Shown piece by piece: positions 55,685 through 64,000 of a DNA stretch of 64,000 nt (position 1 is its first letter; each line of letters begins with the position of its first letter). The stretch lies in contig ONKO01000003.1 of assembly GCA_900318445.1 (NCBI GenBank), positions 108,588 to 172,587 of the forward strand. The letters are read 5' to 3'. Both the position numbers and the translations under genes were made by a program. A model generated the notes under the pieces. That model was not told the origin of the DNA and ran no database searches. It saw only the letters and a list, made by a program, of their open reading frames with translations. The DNA comes from an uncultured Bacteroidales bacterium (lineage in GTDB: Bacteria > Bacteroidota > Bacteroidia > Bacteroidales > UBA932).

Positions 55685-56380
55685 ATGCAGCAGCCGCTCA
55701 TTCACTTTAAGGAAGCCGACATCCTTAACGGAGAAAACGTAGTCATTTACTCGCTCAACATGGATGTGGAGCCCGGGGACTTCGTGTACATCGTGGGAAA
55801 GGTAGGCTCCGGCAAAACGTCCATCATCCGCACCATCACCGCCGAAAACCGCATCCATAAGGGTGAGGCCACGGCCTGCGGCTACAACCTGGTGAATATC
55901 CGGAGCCGGGACATTCCCTACCTCCGCCGTTCCATGGGGGTGGTGTTCCAGGATTTCCAGCTCCTTCAGGACCGTTCCGTAGAGGCCAATCTGGAGTTCG
56001 TGCTCCGGGCCACCGGCTGGAAGGAGCGCGGCGCCATCGACGCCCGCATCAAGGAAGTGCTCGACGCCGTGGGCATGGGCACCAAGGCGCACAAGATGCC
56101 GCATCAGCTCTCCGGCGGCGAGCAGCAGCGCATCGCCATCGCGCGCGCCCTCCTCAACAAGCCGGCGGTCATTCTGGCCGATGAACCCACGGGCAATCTG
56201 GACGGTGAAACCGCCGACGAAATTCTCTTTCTTCTGAGGGACCTCAACGCTGCGGGAACGGCCATCGTGATGGTCACCCACAACCGCGGCATCTTCGAAA
56301 AATTCCCCGGCCGCGTGTTCGCCTGCGAGAACGAGCAGTGCCACGAGGTCATTGACGAAGGCATCGACGTGGTGTTATGA
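55685..56380 (+). CDS. ftsE: Cell division ATP-binding protein FtsE
   Basis: 231 residues. ABC ATPase: Walker [17 protein letters not shown]-loop [15 protein letters not shown], signature [18 protein letters not shown], Walker [13 protein letters not shown], switch His in VMVTHN. Sequence style is FtsE, which with FtsX activates septal peptidoglycan hydrolases. ftsX does not follow; the next gene is nth, overlapping by 4 bases. LolD is the alternative family. Promoter TATCTTTG at 55655-55662. Confidence 0.85.
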   Translation: MQQPLIHFKEADILNGENVVIYSLNMDVEPGDFVYIVGKVGSGKTSIIRTITAENRIHKGEATACGYNLVNIRSRDIPYLRRSMGVVFQDFQLLQDRSVEANLEFVLRATGWKERGAIDARIKEVLDAVGMGTKAHKMPHQLSGGEQQRIAIARALLNKPAVILADEPTGNLDGETADEILFLLRDLNAAGTAIVMVTHNRGIFEKFPGRVFACENEQCHEVIDEGIDVVL

Positions 56381-57024
56381 CCCGGAAAGAACGATACAAC
56401 GCCATCATCGGCTGGTTCTCCGAGAATCAGCCGGTTGCGCAGAGCGAGCTCCGCTTCCGCAATCCCTACGAGCTTCTTGTGGCCGTCATCCTGTCGGCCC
56501 AGTGTACCGACAAGCGGGTGAATATCGTGACTCCGCCGCTCTTTGAGCGGTTTCCATCGGCCCAGGCACTGGCATCGGCCTCCTTCGAAGAGGTATTCCC
56601 CTTTGTGAAAAGCGTCTCCTATCCCAACGCCAAGGCCCGTCACCTTATTGCCATGGCGCAGATGCTGGTTTCCGACTATGGCGGCGTGGTTCCCTCCGAC
56701 ATCGACGCGCTCATGCGCATGCCCGGGGTGGGCCGCAAGACCGCCAACGTCATTGCCTCCATCGTCTACGACCAGCCCGTCATTGCCGTGGACACGCACG
56801 TGTTCCGCGTATCGCACCGCCTGGGCCTCTCGGACGGTAGCACGCCCCGCGCCGTGGAGCTGGACCTGGAGAGGCACATCGAACCGGCTTTGAGGCCCAC
56901 CGCCCACCACTGGCTCATCCTGCACGGGCGCTACGTCTGCACGGCCCGCCGCCCCCGCTGCGAGGAATGCCCCCTCACCGCCTGGTGCCGCGAGTATCCC
57001 CTCCTGGCTGCCCATCGCGGGTAA
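56377..57024 (+). CDS. nth: Endonuclease III (DNA glycosylase/AP lyase)
   Basis: 215 residues. Helix-hairpin-helix [20 protein letters not shown] with catalytic Lys, the catalytic Asp in [15 protein letters not shown], and the 4Fe-4S cluster C-x6-C-x2-C-x5-C in [17 protein letters not shown]. Removes oxidised pyrimidines. Translationally coupled to ftsE. Confidence 0.96.
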   Translation: MTRKERYNAIIGWFSENQPVAQSELRFRNPYELLVAVILSAQCTDKRVNIVTPPLFERFPSAQALASASFEEVFPFVKSVSYPNAKARHLIAMAQMLVSDYGGVVPSDIDALMRMPGVGRKTANVIASIVYDQPVIAVDTHVFRVSHRLGLSDGSTPRAVELDLERHIEPALRPTAHHWLILHGRYVCTARRPRCEECPLTAWCREYPLLAAHRG

Positions 57025-57048
57025 TCGGCCCTCCTCCGCGAAATCCCG

Positions 57049-57106
57049 TAACACGCTCGCTATTAGCGTGTTAAGTTTTTCTCTTTAGGCCGACTGACCT
57101 AAAGAG
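57049..57106 (+). terminator. nth terminator and adjacent second hairpin
   Basis: Stem TAACACGCT / AGCGTGTTA (57049-57057, 57065-57073) with loop CGCTATT and TTTTT at 57076-57080 ends nth. A second perfect stem CTCTTTAGG / CCTAAAGAG (57081-57089, 57098-57106) follows at once, facing the convergent methyltransferase gene, without a T-run in either direction. Confidence 0.8.
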
Positions 57107-57135
57107 ATTTCGCCTTTGTATTGAGAGTCAAGCAG

Positions 57136-58308
57136 TTACGAAGATTCGCAAACGAGGAGCTGGTTGCCGGAAGCGGCTTTGGCGCCGAAGATGTGAACGG
57201 AGCCGCCATCGGCCACGCCCAGCTTCTTCCGGAGGGCGTCGCTGGTGAGAGGGATGTTTCGCGCCGTGACGCTGGCCCTTGGATACCGCTGGCCGATGTC
57301 CTTCATGGCGCGCTTATCGAGCGGCAACGTTTCCAGAATCCGGAACCACTTGCCAAAGGGCTGCAGCGCCTCCACCCGGGCCGATGCCAGATACAGATGC
57401 GTGTGCTGCGACAACTTTCCCAGCCCATAGCGGCACGGAAGGTCAAAGGCTCCTGCTTTGAGAAGGGCCTTGCCGGGCTCGAAGAGAAGGTCACCCGAGG
57501 GGGCCGATGCCACTTCCGGTTCCTCATCCAGCGGCAGAACTGCGCCGTTTTCATAGACAAACAGCCGAAAAGCCCCGGAGTACCCCCGTTCCAACAGCAA
57601 CAGCAGTTCCTTGCACTCACCGTCGGCCGCCACCACGTGCACTTCCCGCACATACCCCAGCTGCTTGCACACAAGGGTTATATCGGCCATCGGCGAGAGC
57701 TTCAGCAGCACCCGCGGCGCGGCGGCGAGCAGTTCCGGAAGCAACTGCAGCACATCCGGCTCGCAGTCCTCCAGGCGGAACACCTTGCGGCCGTCCGCAG
57801 CCCGCCGGGCCGGATCCAGGAAGATGACATCGGGGACAAAACCGTCCAGGATTTCCCGGAGACCGCCGGGACGGAGCTCGGCACAGGACACGCGAACGTT
57901 CGTGAGACCCAGCGCCTTGAAGTTGGCCGATGCCGCCGCGGCAAGCTCGGGCCGCATCTCATTGTACAGCACGGCCGATGCCACCTGCGCGAACGCCCAG
58001 CTGTCCACACCCAGGCCACCCGTGAGGTCCGCCACCGTTTTCTCCCGCGTCAGGGCCCGAAGCGCCACCGACGCCTTGTAGCGCGCGGTTTCGGCCGATG
58101 AGCACTGCTCGCCGGACAAACGGAAGGGGAAACGGAGCTGCGGCACCGCATACCACTGCGGCACCTTCACGCGCAGTTTCCGCCGCACCTCCAACGTATT
58201 GAGCGCCAGGTCGAAATCCTCCACCTCGGAGGCATAGCGGTCCCGCGCCAAAGCCAACGCCGCAGGGTCTTCCCCCTCGTGCGAGAGTATGAACTGAGCA
58301 AAATCCAT
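57136..58308 (-). CDS. Class I SAM-dependent methyltransferase with THUMP-like C-terminal domain
   Basis: 390 residues from MDFAQFILSHEGEDP. A helical N-terminal part is followed by a Rossmann methyltransferase: TVADLTGGLGVDSWAFAQVA (SAM loop), NEMRPELAAAASANF (acidic loop), VIFLDPARRAADGRKVF, LLKLSPMADI. The C-terminal ~100 residues (RNIPLTSDALRKKLGVADGG to GNQLLVCE) are THUMP-like. RNA is the probable substrate. TACTTTTG (58320-58313) ends four bases before the ATG, so the mRNA should start at the ATG itself. Confidence 0.82.
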   Translation of the reverse strand: MDFAQFILSHEGEDPAALALARDRYASEVEDFDLALNTLEVRRKLRVKVPQWYAVPQLRFPFRLSGEQCSSAETARYKASVALRALTREKTVADLTGGLGVDSWAFAQVASAVLYNEMRPELAAAASANFKALGLTNVRVSCAELRPGGLREILDGFVPDVIFLDPARRAADGRKVFRLEDCEPDVLQLLPELLAAAPRVLLKLSPMADITLVCKQLGYVREVHVVAADGECKELLLLLERGYSGAFRLFVYENGAVLPLDEEPEVASAPSGDLLFEPGKALLKAGAFDLPCRYGLGKLSQHTHLYLASARVEALQPFGKWFRILETLPLDKRAMKDIGQRYPRASVTARNIPLTSDALRKKLGVADGGSVHIFGAKAASGNQLLVCESS

Positions 58309-58332
58309 GTTGCAAAAGTACGGAATAATCTC

Positions 58333-58340
58333 TACATTTG
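58333..58340 (+). promoter_or_regulatory. -7 element of the phosphoglucomutase gene
   Basis: TACATTTG, 20 bases before the ATG, divergent from the methyltransferase promoter 12 bases away. Confidence 0.65.
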
Positions 58341-58360
58341 TAAATATAAAAATACGCACT

Positions 58361-60028
58361 ATGAAAGATTACATGCAAGTAGCTCAAAGCTGGCTGGACG
58401 GCCATTTTGACGCCGAGACCAAGGCGGAAGTCAAACACCTGATGGAGACCGACCGGGCAGCCCTGGAAGATGCCTTCTACCGTACCCTCGAGTTCGGGAC
58501 AGGCGGCCTGCGCGGCACCATGGGCGCGGGTACCAACCGCATGAACAAGTATACGGTGGGCATGGCCACGCAGGGCCTCGCCAACTACATCAAGCAGCAC
58601 GTCTCCGGAGAGAAGAGCGTCTGCATCAGCTACGACGCCCGCAACAACTCGGAGCTCTTCGCGCGCATATCGGCCGATGTCCTTTCCAACAACGGCATCA
58701 AGGTATTCCTGTTCGAAGGCCTGCGCCCCACCCCGGAGCTCAGCTACAGCATCCGCGCCAAGAAGGCCACGGCCGGCATCATGGTTACGGCCAGCCACAA
58801 CCCCAAGGAATATAACGGTTACAAGGTCTTCTGGGAGGACGGTGGCCAGATCACCGCTCCCGTAGACAAGGACATCGTGGCAGAGGTCAACAAGATTGAG
58901 GACCCGGCCGATGTCCGCTTCGAACCCGTCGAAGGAGAATACAAGGCCCCCATTGAGATGATGGGAAAGGAGATGGACGAGTGCTACCTCCGCGACATCA
59001 CCTCCCTGGCCCTGAGCCCGGAGGCCGTGAAAAAGCACAGCGACCTCAAGATTGTCTATACGCCCCTGCATGGCTGCGGCGTCAAGCTCATGCCGGAGGC
59101 ACTCAGCCGCATCGGCTTCCATAACATCATCCACGTGCCCGAGCAGGACGTCAACGACGGCAACTTCCCCACCGTGGTCTCCCCCAATCCGGAGGAGCCC
59201 GCCGCCATGAAGATGGCCCTCGAGAAGGCCGATGAAACCGGCGCAGACCTCGTCCTCGCCACCGACCCCGACGCCGACCGCCTGGGCATCGCCGTCCGTA
59301 ACGACGAAGGCAAGATGGTCCAGCTCACCGGCAACCAGACCTGGAGCTTCCTCACCTACTACGTCCTCACCCGCTGGAAGGAGCTGGGAAAGCTCGCCGA
59401 TGGCAAAGGCTACGTGGTAAAGACCATTGTCACCACGGAACTCATCGCCGCCATCTGCGAAAGCTTCGGCGTCAAGTGCTACAACGTTCTCACCGGCTTC
59501 AAGTACATCGCAGAGGTGGTGAAGCGCAACGAGGGCAAAGGCACCTTCATCTGCGGCGGCGAGGAAAGCTACGGCTTCAACCTGGGAGAATTCGTCCGCG
59601 ACAAGTGCGCGCAGGTAGCCGGCATCATGGTAGCCGAATGCGCCGCCTGGGCCGCCGAGAACGGAATGACCCTGTGGCAGCTGCTCCAGAAGGTCTACAA
59701 GGAATACGGCTACTACGAGGAAAAGATGGTTTACATCGTCCGCAAGGGAAAAAGCGGCGCCGAGGAAATCCAGAAGATCATGGCCGATTACCGCGCCTGC
59801 CCTCCGAAGACCATCGCCGGAAGCCCGCTCGCGAAGGTAGTGGACTACCTGAAGCCCGAGGAAACCGGCCTCCCGAAGAGCAACGTGCTGCAGTTCTTCA
59901 ACGAGGCAGGAGACGTGGTCTCCGTACGTCCTTCCGGAACGGAGCCCAAGATCAAGTTCTACTTTGGAGCCAAGGGGGACGACGCCTCCGCCAAGATTGA
60001 GGCCCTCAAGGCCCAGTTCATCAGCTAA
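58361..60028 (+). CDS. Phospho-sugar mutase (phosphoglucomutase/phosphomannomutase)
   Basis: 555 residues from MKDYMQVAQSWLDGHF. Four-domain alpha-D-phosphohexomutase: EFGTGGLRGTMGAGTNRMN, the phosphoserine in GIMVTASHNPKEYNGYK, metal site LATDPDADRLGIAV, sugar loop CGGEESYGF and phosphate loop VVSVRPSGTEPKIKFYF. The long form (over 550 residues) fits the PGM2-like class. Supplies glucose-1-P or mannose-1-P for surface glycans. Confidence 0.93.
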   Translation: MKDYMQVAQSWLDGHFDAETKAEVKHLMETDRAALEDAFYRTLEFGTGGLRGTMGAGTNRMNKYTVGMATQGLANYIKQHVSGEKSVCISYDARNNSELFARISADVLSNNGIKVFLFEGLRPTPELSYSIRAKKATAGIMVTASHNPKEYNGYKVFWEDGGQITAPVDKDIVAEVNKIEDPADVRFEPVEGEYKAPIEMMGKEMDECYLRDITSLALSPEAVKKHSDLKIVYTPLHGCGVKLMPEALSRIGFHNIIHVPEQDVNDGNFPTVVSPNPEEPAAMKMALEKADETGADLVLATDPDADRLGIAVRNDEGKMVQLTGNQTWSFLTYYVLTRWKELGKLADGKGYVVKTIVTTELIAAICESFGVKCYNVLTGFKYIAEVVKRNEGKGTFICGGEESYGFNLGEFVRDKCAQVAGIMVAECAAWAAENGMTLWQLLQKVYKEYGYYEEKMVYIVRKGKSGAEEIQKIMADYRACPPKTIAGSPLAKVVDYLKPEETGLPKSNVLQFFNEAGDVVSVRPSGTEPKIKFYFGAKGDDASAKIEALKAQFIS

Positions 60029-61175
60029 GACTCTCTATCATCGCCCTGGCCACGGCTTCGGATGCGCCGGAGCCGCCCAGGAGCGAACGGATTTCGGCAT
60101 AATCGGCCTGCATTTTTTCGCGGTAGGCCTCATCCGAGGAAAGCCTCTCCAGTTCTGCCATGAGGGCAGGCACGGTGAGGCTTTCCTGTAACAGTTCGCG
60201 GAAAGCGAGGCGGTCCAGGATGAGGTTGCCAAGGGAGATGTACTTTACCTTGATGGCAAAGCGGGCGATGAGGGCCGTAAGGGCATTTACCTTATAGCCC
60301 ACTACCTGAGGCGTGCCGATGAGCGCCGCTTCCAGCGATGCGGTGCCGGAATTGATGACGGCGGCCCGGGCATGGCGGATGGCGCCGTACGTCTCCCCGA
60401 AGACGGTCTTTACGTATTCGTGCCGGCCGGCGAGGTAGGCATCGTAGTCTTTCTCACTGCGGGACGGGGCGGCCGCCACTACAAACTGATACTCAGGGTG
60501 TTTCGCGTGCCAGGCATCGGCCAGTTCCATGAAAACAGGCATCATCTGGACGATTTCCATGCTGCGGGAGCCGGCGAGGAGGGCGATCATCGGCCTGTCC
60601 GGAAGGCCTGTACGCGCCAGGAAGGACTCGCGGGACTCTTTCAGCGCCGGGCTGTTCTCAATGGCATCTACCAGCGGGTTGCCGGCATACACATAGGGGA
60701 CGCCGTGGCGGTCGAAGAAGGGTTTTTCGAAGGGAAAGACTATGAAAAGTTTGTCCACCCAGGCCTTGAGCTTCTTGACACGGCCTTCGCGGGTCGCCCA
60801 GACTTTGGGAGCGATGTAATAAAATACTTTGAATCCGGCGTTATGGGCAAACTCCGCCACTTTGAAGTTGAAGCCGGGGTAATCGATAAGAATGACGACG
60901 TCCGGCTTCCAGGCGGCGATATCGGCCTTGCAGCGGTTAATGCGTCCAAGGAGCTGGGGTGCTTTCCGGAGCACTTCCACTACGCCCATCACAGCGCCGG
61001 CCCGGTAGTCTTCCACCAGGCCTTCTCCTTCCTCATGCTCTTTGTACACGGCATCCATCAGGGGGCCGCCCCAGAAGCGGATGCAGGCTTTGGGATCTTC
61101 TTTGTACAGTCCCTTCATGAGATTGCTTCCGTGCAGGTCTCCGGATGCTTCGCCTGCCACGATATAATATTTCAT
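60021..61175 (-). CDS. lpxB: Lipid-A-disaccharide synthase
   Basis: 384 residues. GT19: YYIVAGEASGDLHGSNLMK, FWGGPLMDAV, ILIDYPGFNFKVAEFAH, YYIAPKVWATREGRVKKL, LFIVFPFEKPFFDRHG, ALLAGSRSMEI and VINSGTASLEAALIGTPQVV. Joins UDP-diacylglucosamine to lipid X at the inner membrane. 3' ends of lpxB and the mutase overlap by 8 bases. Promoter TAAATTTG at 61205-61198. Confidence 0.96.
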   Translation of the reverse strand: MKYYIVAGEASGDLHGSNLMKGLYKEDPKACIRFWGGPLMDAVYKEHEEGEGLVEDYRAGAVMGVVEVLRKAPQLLGRINRCKADIAAWKPDVVILIDYPGFNFKVAEFAHNAGFKVFYYIAPKVWATREGRVKKLKAWVDKLFIVFPFEKPFFDRHGVPYVYAGNPLVDAIENSPALKESRESFLARTGLPDRPMIALLAGSRSMEIVQMMPVFMELADAWHAKHPEYQFVVAAAPSRSEKDYDAYLAGRHEYVKTVFGETYGAIRHARAAVINSGTASLEAALIGTPQVVGYKVNALTALIARFAIKVKYISLGNLILDRLAFRELLQESLTVPALMAELERLSSDEAYREKMQADYAEIRSLLGGSGASEAVARAMIESLS

Positions 61176-61228
61176 AGGCTGTCTTGTTTGATGAAGGCAA
61201 ATTTACGAAAAATCCTTACATTTGTAGA

Positions 61229-62332
61229 ATGTTTAAACCGCTTATGAAGAATTTCATCCTGACGATAGGGGCTTTTGTACTGTGTCTCAGTGCATCGGCC
61301 CAAAGCATCCGCCCCGAGTGGGACGTCCGGTTCAACGCAGCCGTCATCAACGACGAGTTCGACGTTTCCAATTGCATTCTGGCACCGTCCGGTACGCTGG
61401 CCGCCATGCAGCTGCAGCCGTATGTGGGCATCGGCTTTGGCAACGGACACCGCGTAAAGGTGGGCTTCAACGTATGCAAAGACTTTGGCGCAAAGGGCGA
61501 GAAGCCACAGGCAGAGCTTGCTGCGTGGTATCAGTACGACAGCCCCGGCGGGTTCACCCTTGCAGCCGGCATTTTCCCCTACGCGCTGATGGGTGGGCGC
61601 TACTCCACTCTCATCTTTTCGGATGCATCGGCCTTTTTCGATGCGCATGTCGATGGATTCCTCCTGCGCTGGCAGCGGGAAAAATCCAACTATGAGGTTG
61701 CGCTGGACTGGTGCGGAAAGTTTGGCACCACCCGCCGCGAAGAGTTTTACTTTGTGAGCGCCGGCGAGGGCTGGGTAACGCCCTGGATGGCCCTGTGTTG
61801 GGAAGGCTGCTTCCACCATTATGCCAGCAGCGAAGCTGTCCAGGGCGTGGTGGATGACCACATCCTGCACCCTTATCTGCAGTTCGAGTTCTCGTCCCTG
61901 CTTCCGCTGGACCGCTTTGAGGTGTCCCTCGGCGGTGTGGCCGGCTACCAGATGGACCGCCTCACCGACGTCCGCAAACTGCCGCTCGGAGCCGATGTCG
62001 TGGTAGACCTCTCCAAGTGGGGCTTCGGCGTTCGCAACCAGTTCTACTACGGCCAGAACCAGATGCCCTTCTTCCATGAAAAAGACGCCGCCGGCCAGGA
62101 GTACGGCAAGAACCTCTACTTCCGCAGTTCCTGGTGGCAGATTCGCCGGGACAACGTTGCCGAGGGGCTCTACAACCGCCTGGACGCATACTGGACCAAA
62201 TCTTTTGGCGATTACGTAAACCTGGGCGTCCACGCCGTTTTCCACTTTGACCACCTGGGTCTCCTGGGTTCCCAGCAAATTCTCCAGGCCCGCATAAACC
62301 TGGAGGCGCTACCATTCTGGAAAAAGAAATAA
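61229..62332 (+). CDS. Outer membrane beta-barrel protein (phosphate-selective porin-like size)
   Basis: 367 residues from MFKPLMKNFILTIGAFVLCL; a start at 61244 (MKNF) is the alternative. Signal peptide ends at LSASAQS. Mature part of amphipathic strands: LQPYVGIGFGNGHRVKVGFN, GFLLRWQREKSNYEVALDWC, FEVSLGGVAGYQMDRL, YVNLGVHAVFHFDHLG, with aromatic girdle residues. I do not recognise a specific family. TACATTTG at 61217-61224 places the transcript start on the first ATG. Divergent from lpxB. Confidence 0.75.
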   Translation: MFKPLMKNFILTIGAFVLCLSASAQSIRPEWDVRFNAAVINDEFDVSNCILAPSGTLAAMQLQPYVGIGFGNGHRVKVGFNVCKDFGAKGEKPQAELAAWYQYDSPGGFTLAAGIFPYALMGGRYSTLIFSDASAFFDAHVDGFLLRWQREKSNYEVALDWCGKFGTTRREEFYFVSAGEGWVTPWMALCWEGCFHHYASSEAVQGVVDDHILHPYLQFEFSSLLPLDRFEVSLGGVAGYQMDRLTDVRKLPLGADVVVDLSKWGFGVRNQFYYGQNQMPFFHEKDAAGQEYGKNLYFRSSWWQIRRDNVAEGLYNRLDAYWTKSFGDYVNLGVHAVFHFDHLGLLGSQQILQARINLEALPFWKKK

Positions 62333-62350
62333 CAGCTGAGGGCGCGTCCC

Positions 62351-62551
62351 CGTTCTGTTTCCAGTTCTGTTTCCAGTTCTGTTTCCGTTCTGCTCTCCTT
62401 TCTGCTTCTGGCCGGATTTGGGGCGTTCGTGACACAGATTCCAGTTCGTATGGCGCAGGTTCAGAACTGAACGGCGCAGGTTCCCTAGGTGAACGGTGCA
62501 GGTTCCCTAGGTGAACGGCGCAGGTTCCATTTTAGGCCGTGAACCTGCGCC
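62351..62551. repeat. Simple 12-bp repeats and GGCGCAGGTTCC tandem/inverted repeats
   Basis: 62351-62390 holds AGTTCTGTTTCC-type units in tandem. From 62452 GGCGCAGGTTC recurs; three copies near 62473, 62495 and 62517 have a 22-base period with CCCTAGGTGAA between. The last (62517-62527) pairs with GAACCTGCGCC (62541-62551) around a 13-base loop containing GGCC. Same word as at 16.1 kb. Confidence 0.85.
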
Positions 62552-62581
62552 ATCAGAATATCGCAGAAGGCCGATTCCTGT

Positions 62582-62614
62582 GGCAGGTTCCGCCCCTATT
62601 TTGGAACCTGCGCC
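62582..62614. repeat. GCAGGTTCC hairpin element, left copy
   Basis: CAGGTTCC (62584-62591) and GGAACCTG (62603-62610) around GCCCCTATTTT. An inverted, nearly identical copy lies at 63786-63818 beyond surE and tRNA-Ala. Confidence 0.85.
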
Positions 62615-62643
62615 AAAGACCGTGAGATCTGCGCTATTCGGCC

Positions 62644-62738
62644 TTAAAGCACAGTAACCGAGCCCCAAGGCCAAAAATGTGCTTTAAACGGGGTTAAAGC
62701 ACAGTGACCAGGGGTAAAACGGCCAAAGTGTGCTTTAA
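62644..62738. repeat. Two TTAAAGCACA hairpins at the surE 3' end
   Basis: TTAAAGCACA / TGTGCTTTAA at 62644-62653/62679-62688 and again 62694-62703/62729-62738, both with 25-base loops containing GGCCAAA. The last arm contains the surE stop codon, so the element was either selected there as terminator or inserted at the very end of the gene. Confidence 0.85.
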
Positions 62739-63562
62739 TTATGGAGGATGGCGTTAAGAACCTTGTAATCGGTAAGGTCTGCCACGCAGGGCGTAATGGT
62801 TACCCAACCGTCTTTCACCAAAAGGTGATCGGCCTGGGTGGGGTCGGTGTCGTCATTGACGAATTCGCCCTTCATGAAGTAGGCTTTCTCTCCGGGCTCC
62901 AGTTCCACGCGGTGCTGCTGCCACAGGAAAGAATCCGTGAGGCCCAGGGCTACCAGACGGTGCTCGTCCCACTCTTCAAACTCTTTGATCCAGTGTCCAT
63001 GCCCCTGCCGTGCCCACTTGACACCCTTGATGAGCTCCAGAGGCGCATCCGGAAAATTCACGTTGAAGTAAAGCCCAGGCCTGTCCTGCGGCCAGTGCGC
63101 CAACAGGTCTCTGATAATACCGGGGAGCATGTGCTCTACGGCGGAGAGGTCGGCATCGGCCCGATGGGAAGTAAGGGATATGCCGATGCCCTTGATTCCG
63201 TTGATGGCCGCTTCTTCCACGGCGCCCAGGGTAGCGCTGTAGTTGGCGCCGGTCGATGCGTTGCTGCCGTGGTTGATGCCCGCGACGACGAGGTCCGGAT
63301 TGCGGTTCTCATACTTGTATTGCAGGCCGAATTTAACGCACGACGCCGGTGTGGCATCCAGGTAAGACCAGTTGCCAGGGCCTTCCTCCGGCAAATCTTT
63401 GTACGCAAGCTGATTCACACCCAGTGACACCGCGATGGACATGGCGCTCTGGTGGTATTTGGGAGCCACTACCGTCACTTCGCCAAACTTAGCCATCACG
63501 CGTGCCAGGACATGAATACCTGCCGCCTTATATCCGTCATCGTTGGAAACCAAAATTCTCAT
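62735..63562 (-). CDS. surE: 5'/3'-nucleotidase SurE
   Basis: 275 residues from MRILVSNDDGYKAAGIHVLA. The DD pair at the N-terminus, KYHQSAMSIAVSLG, YLDATPASCVKFGLQY and DLVVAGINHGSNASTGANYSA form the metal/phosphatase site. Hydrolyses nucleoside monophosphates. Promoter TATCTTTG (63576-63569) ends six bases before the ATG, giving a 2-nt leader. Its 3' end carries the TTAAAGCACA repeat. Confidence 0.95.
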   Translation of the reverse strand: MRILVSNDDGYKAAGIHVLARVMAKFGEVTVVAPKYHQSAMSIAVSLGVNQLAYKDLPEEGPGNWSYLDATPASCVKFGLQYKYENRNPDLVVAGINHGSNASTGANYSATLGAVEEAAINGIKGIGISLTSHRADADLSAVEHMLPGIIRDLLAHWPQDRPGLYFNVNFPDAPLELIKGVKWARQGHGHWIKEFEEWDEHRLVALGLTDSFLWQQHRVELEPGEKAYFMKGEFVNDDTDPTQADHLLVKDGWVTITPCVADLTDYKVLNAILHN

Positions 63563-63620
63563 AGCACACAAAGATACGGTTTTTTTGCGGGTAATACTTG
63601 TTTCTTTAACGGAAATCCCG

Positions 63621-63628
63621 TATTTTTG
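63621..63628 (+). promoter_or_regulatory. -7 element of tRNA-Ala
   Basis: TATTTTTG, 13 bases before the tRNA 5' end. Confidence 0.65.
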
Positions 63629-63641
63629 CAATCCTTTCCGC

Positions 63642-63715
63642 GGGGTATTAGCTCAGTTGGCTAGAGCGATAGGTTCGCAATCTATAGGTCAGGGGTTCGA
63701 CTCCCCTATACTCCA
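63642..63715 (+). tRNA. tRNA-Ala (CGC)
   Basis: 74 nt. Acceptor GGGGTAT / ATACTCC with the alanine identity pair G3-U70, discriminator A; anticodon stem ATAGG / TCTAT, loop TTCGCAA, anticodon CGC reading GCG; T-arm GTTCGACTC. No encoded CCA. Confidence 0.92.
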
Positions 63716-63721
63716 CTTTCA

Positions 63722-63747
63722 GGCCCGGTTCTCTCCGGGCTTTTTTT
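63722..63747 (+). terminator. Intrinsic terminator of tRNA-Ala
   Basis: GCCCGG / CCGGGC with loop TTCTCT and seven Ts. Confidence 0.85.
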
Positions 63748-63785
63748 GTCTCAAGGAACGGTTGGCGCAGGTCTCACAGTATCTG

Positions 63786-63818
63786 GAGCAGGTTTCAAAA
63801 TAGGGGCGGAACCTGCAC
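63786..63818. repeat. GCAGGTTCC hairpin element, right (inverted) copy
   Basis: GCAGGTTTC (63788-63796), loop AAAATAGGGGC, GGAACCTGC (63808-63816). Reverse complement of the 62582-62614 element, including the loop. A further GGCGCAGGT lies at 63764. Confidence 0.85.
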
Positions 63819-63833
63819 CACTAAGCCCCCTAC

Positions 63834-63866
63834 AAAAAAAGGCCGGCTCCAAACAGAGCCGGCCTT
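63834..63866 (-). terminator. Intrinsic terminator of gapA
   Basis: On the minus strand an 11-bp stem AAGGCCGGCTC / GAGCCGGCCTT with 6-base loop is followed by seven Ts, 23 bases after the gapA stop. Confidence 0.92.
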
Positions 63867-63888
63867 AAAGAAGTGTTTCCGAAACAAC

Positions 63889-64000
<112 letters not shown>

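Overview
This 64 kb window reads as chromosome from a fairly GC-rich member of the Bacteroidota, most likely order Bacteroidales. The evidence is the recurring -7 promoter element TAnnTTTG in front of genes and RNAs, almost no Shine-Dalgarno sequences, several Sus-era glycosidases (GH97, GH31), a NusG-like UpxY-type antiterminator, AraC-type membrane regulators, a BlaI/BlaR1-TonB operon, and lipid A/Kdo genes (lpxB, waaA) of a Gram-negative envelope. No phage, plasmid, IS element or CRISPR array was found. Gene boundaries are tight: many neighbours overlap by 4-13 bases.

Layout. 1-6.2 kb: a tightly overlapping operon for a nonulosonic (sialic/legionaminic-like) acid with an unusual decarboxylase plus ATP-grasp pair at its front. 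6.2-12.5 kb (minus): waaA, uvrA, a cation efflux protein and a 7-helix AraC regulator, with a second stand-alone AraC domain at 12.6 kb. 13-19 kb: a VanX-like dipeptidase, a GH31 glucosidase, and a BlaI / BlaR1-TonB / TPR operon with a putative operator. 19-20.2 kb: repeat-rich intergenic DNA, tRNA-Asp and a small heat shock protein. 20.4-23.2 kb: NusG-like protein, unknown protein, LRR protein, RluA-type pseudouridine synthase. 23.3-24.0 kb: an array of 13 identical-length 52-bp repeats, followed by the 4.5S SRP RNA, a fucose-isomerase-like protein and a Fur-family repressor.

25.8-31.05 kb: a pyrimidine operon pyrC-pyrK-pyrD-pyrF-pyrE-pyrB behind a strong promoter, a 12-codon leader peptide and an intrinsic terminator that looks like a UTP-sensitive attenuator; PyrB carries a C-terminal zinc ribbon resembling only the zinc half of PyrI. 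31.3-34.7 kb: an arginine-deiminase-type operon (deiminase-family protein, carbamate kinase, ornithine carbamoyltransferase, cytidine deaminase) flanked by inverted copies of the same 52-bp repeat. 34.8-43.4 kb: ABC-F ATPase, mnmA, GH97, lplA, a small membrane protein and a DPP4-like peptidase; then tRNA-Val.

43.7-55.6 kb (minus): tig-clpP-clpX, gyrB plus a PgpH-type HD phosphodiesterase, and a large TPR protein with an outer-membrane barrel partner. 55.7-64 kb: ftsE-nth, a THUMP-like methyltransferase, phosphoglucomutase, lpxB, an outer-membrane protein, surE, tRNA-Ala and the end of gapA.

Beyond the genes, three layers of sequence structure stand out: (1) the word GGCCGATG/CATCGGCC is greatly over-represented on both strands, also inside genes; (2) nearly every longer intergenic gap holds its own short word repeated in both orientations, forming dyads whose loops tend to contain an A-tract beside CCCC or GGCC; (3) many -7 elements sit so close to the start codon that the mRNAs should be leaderless or nearly so.
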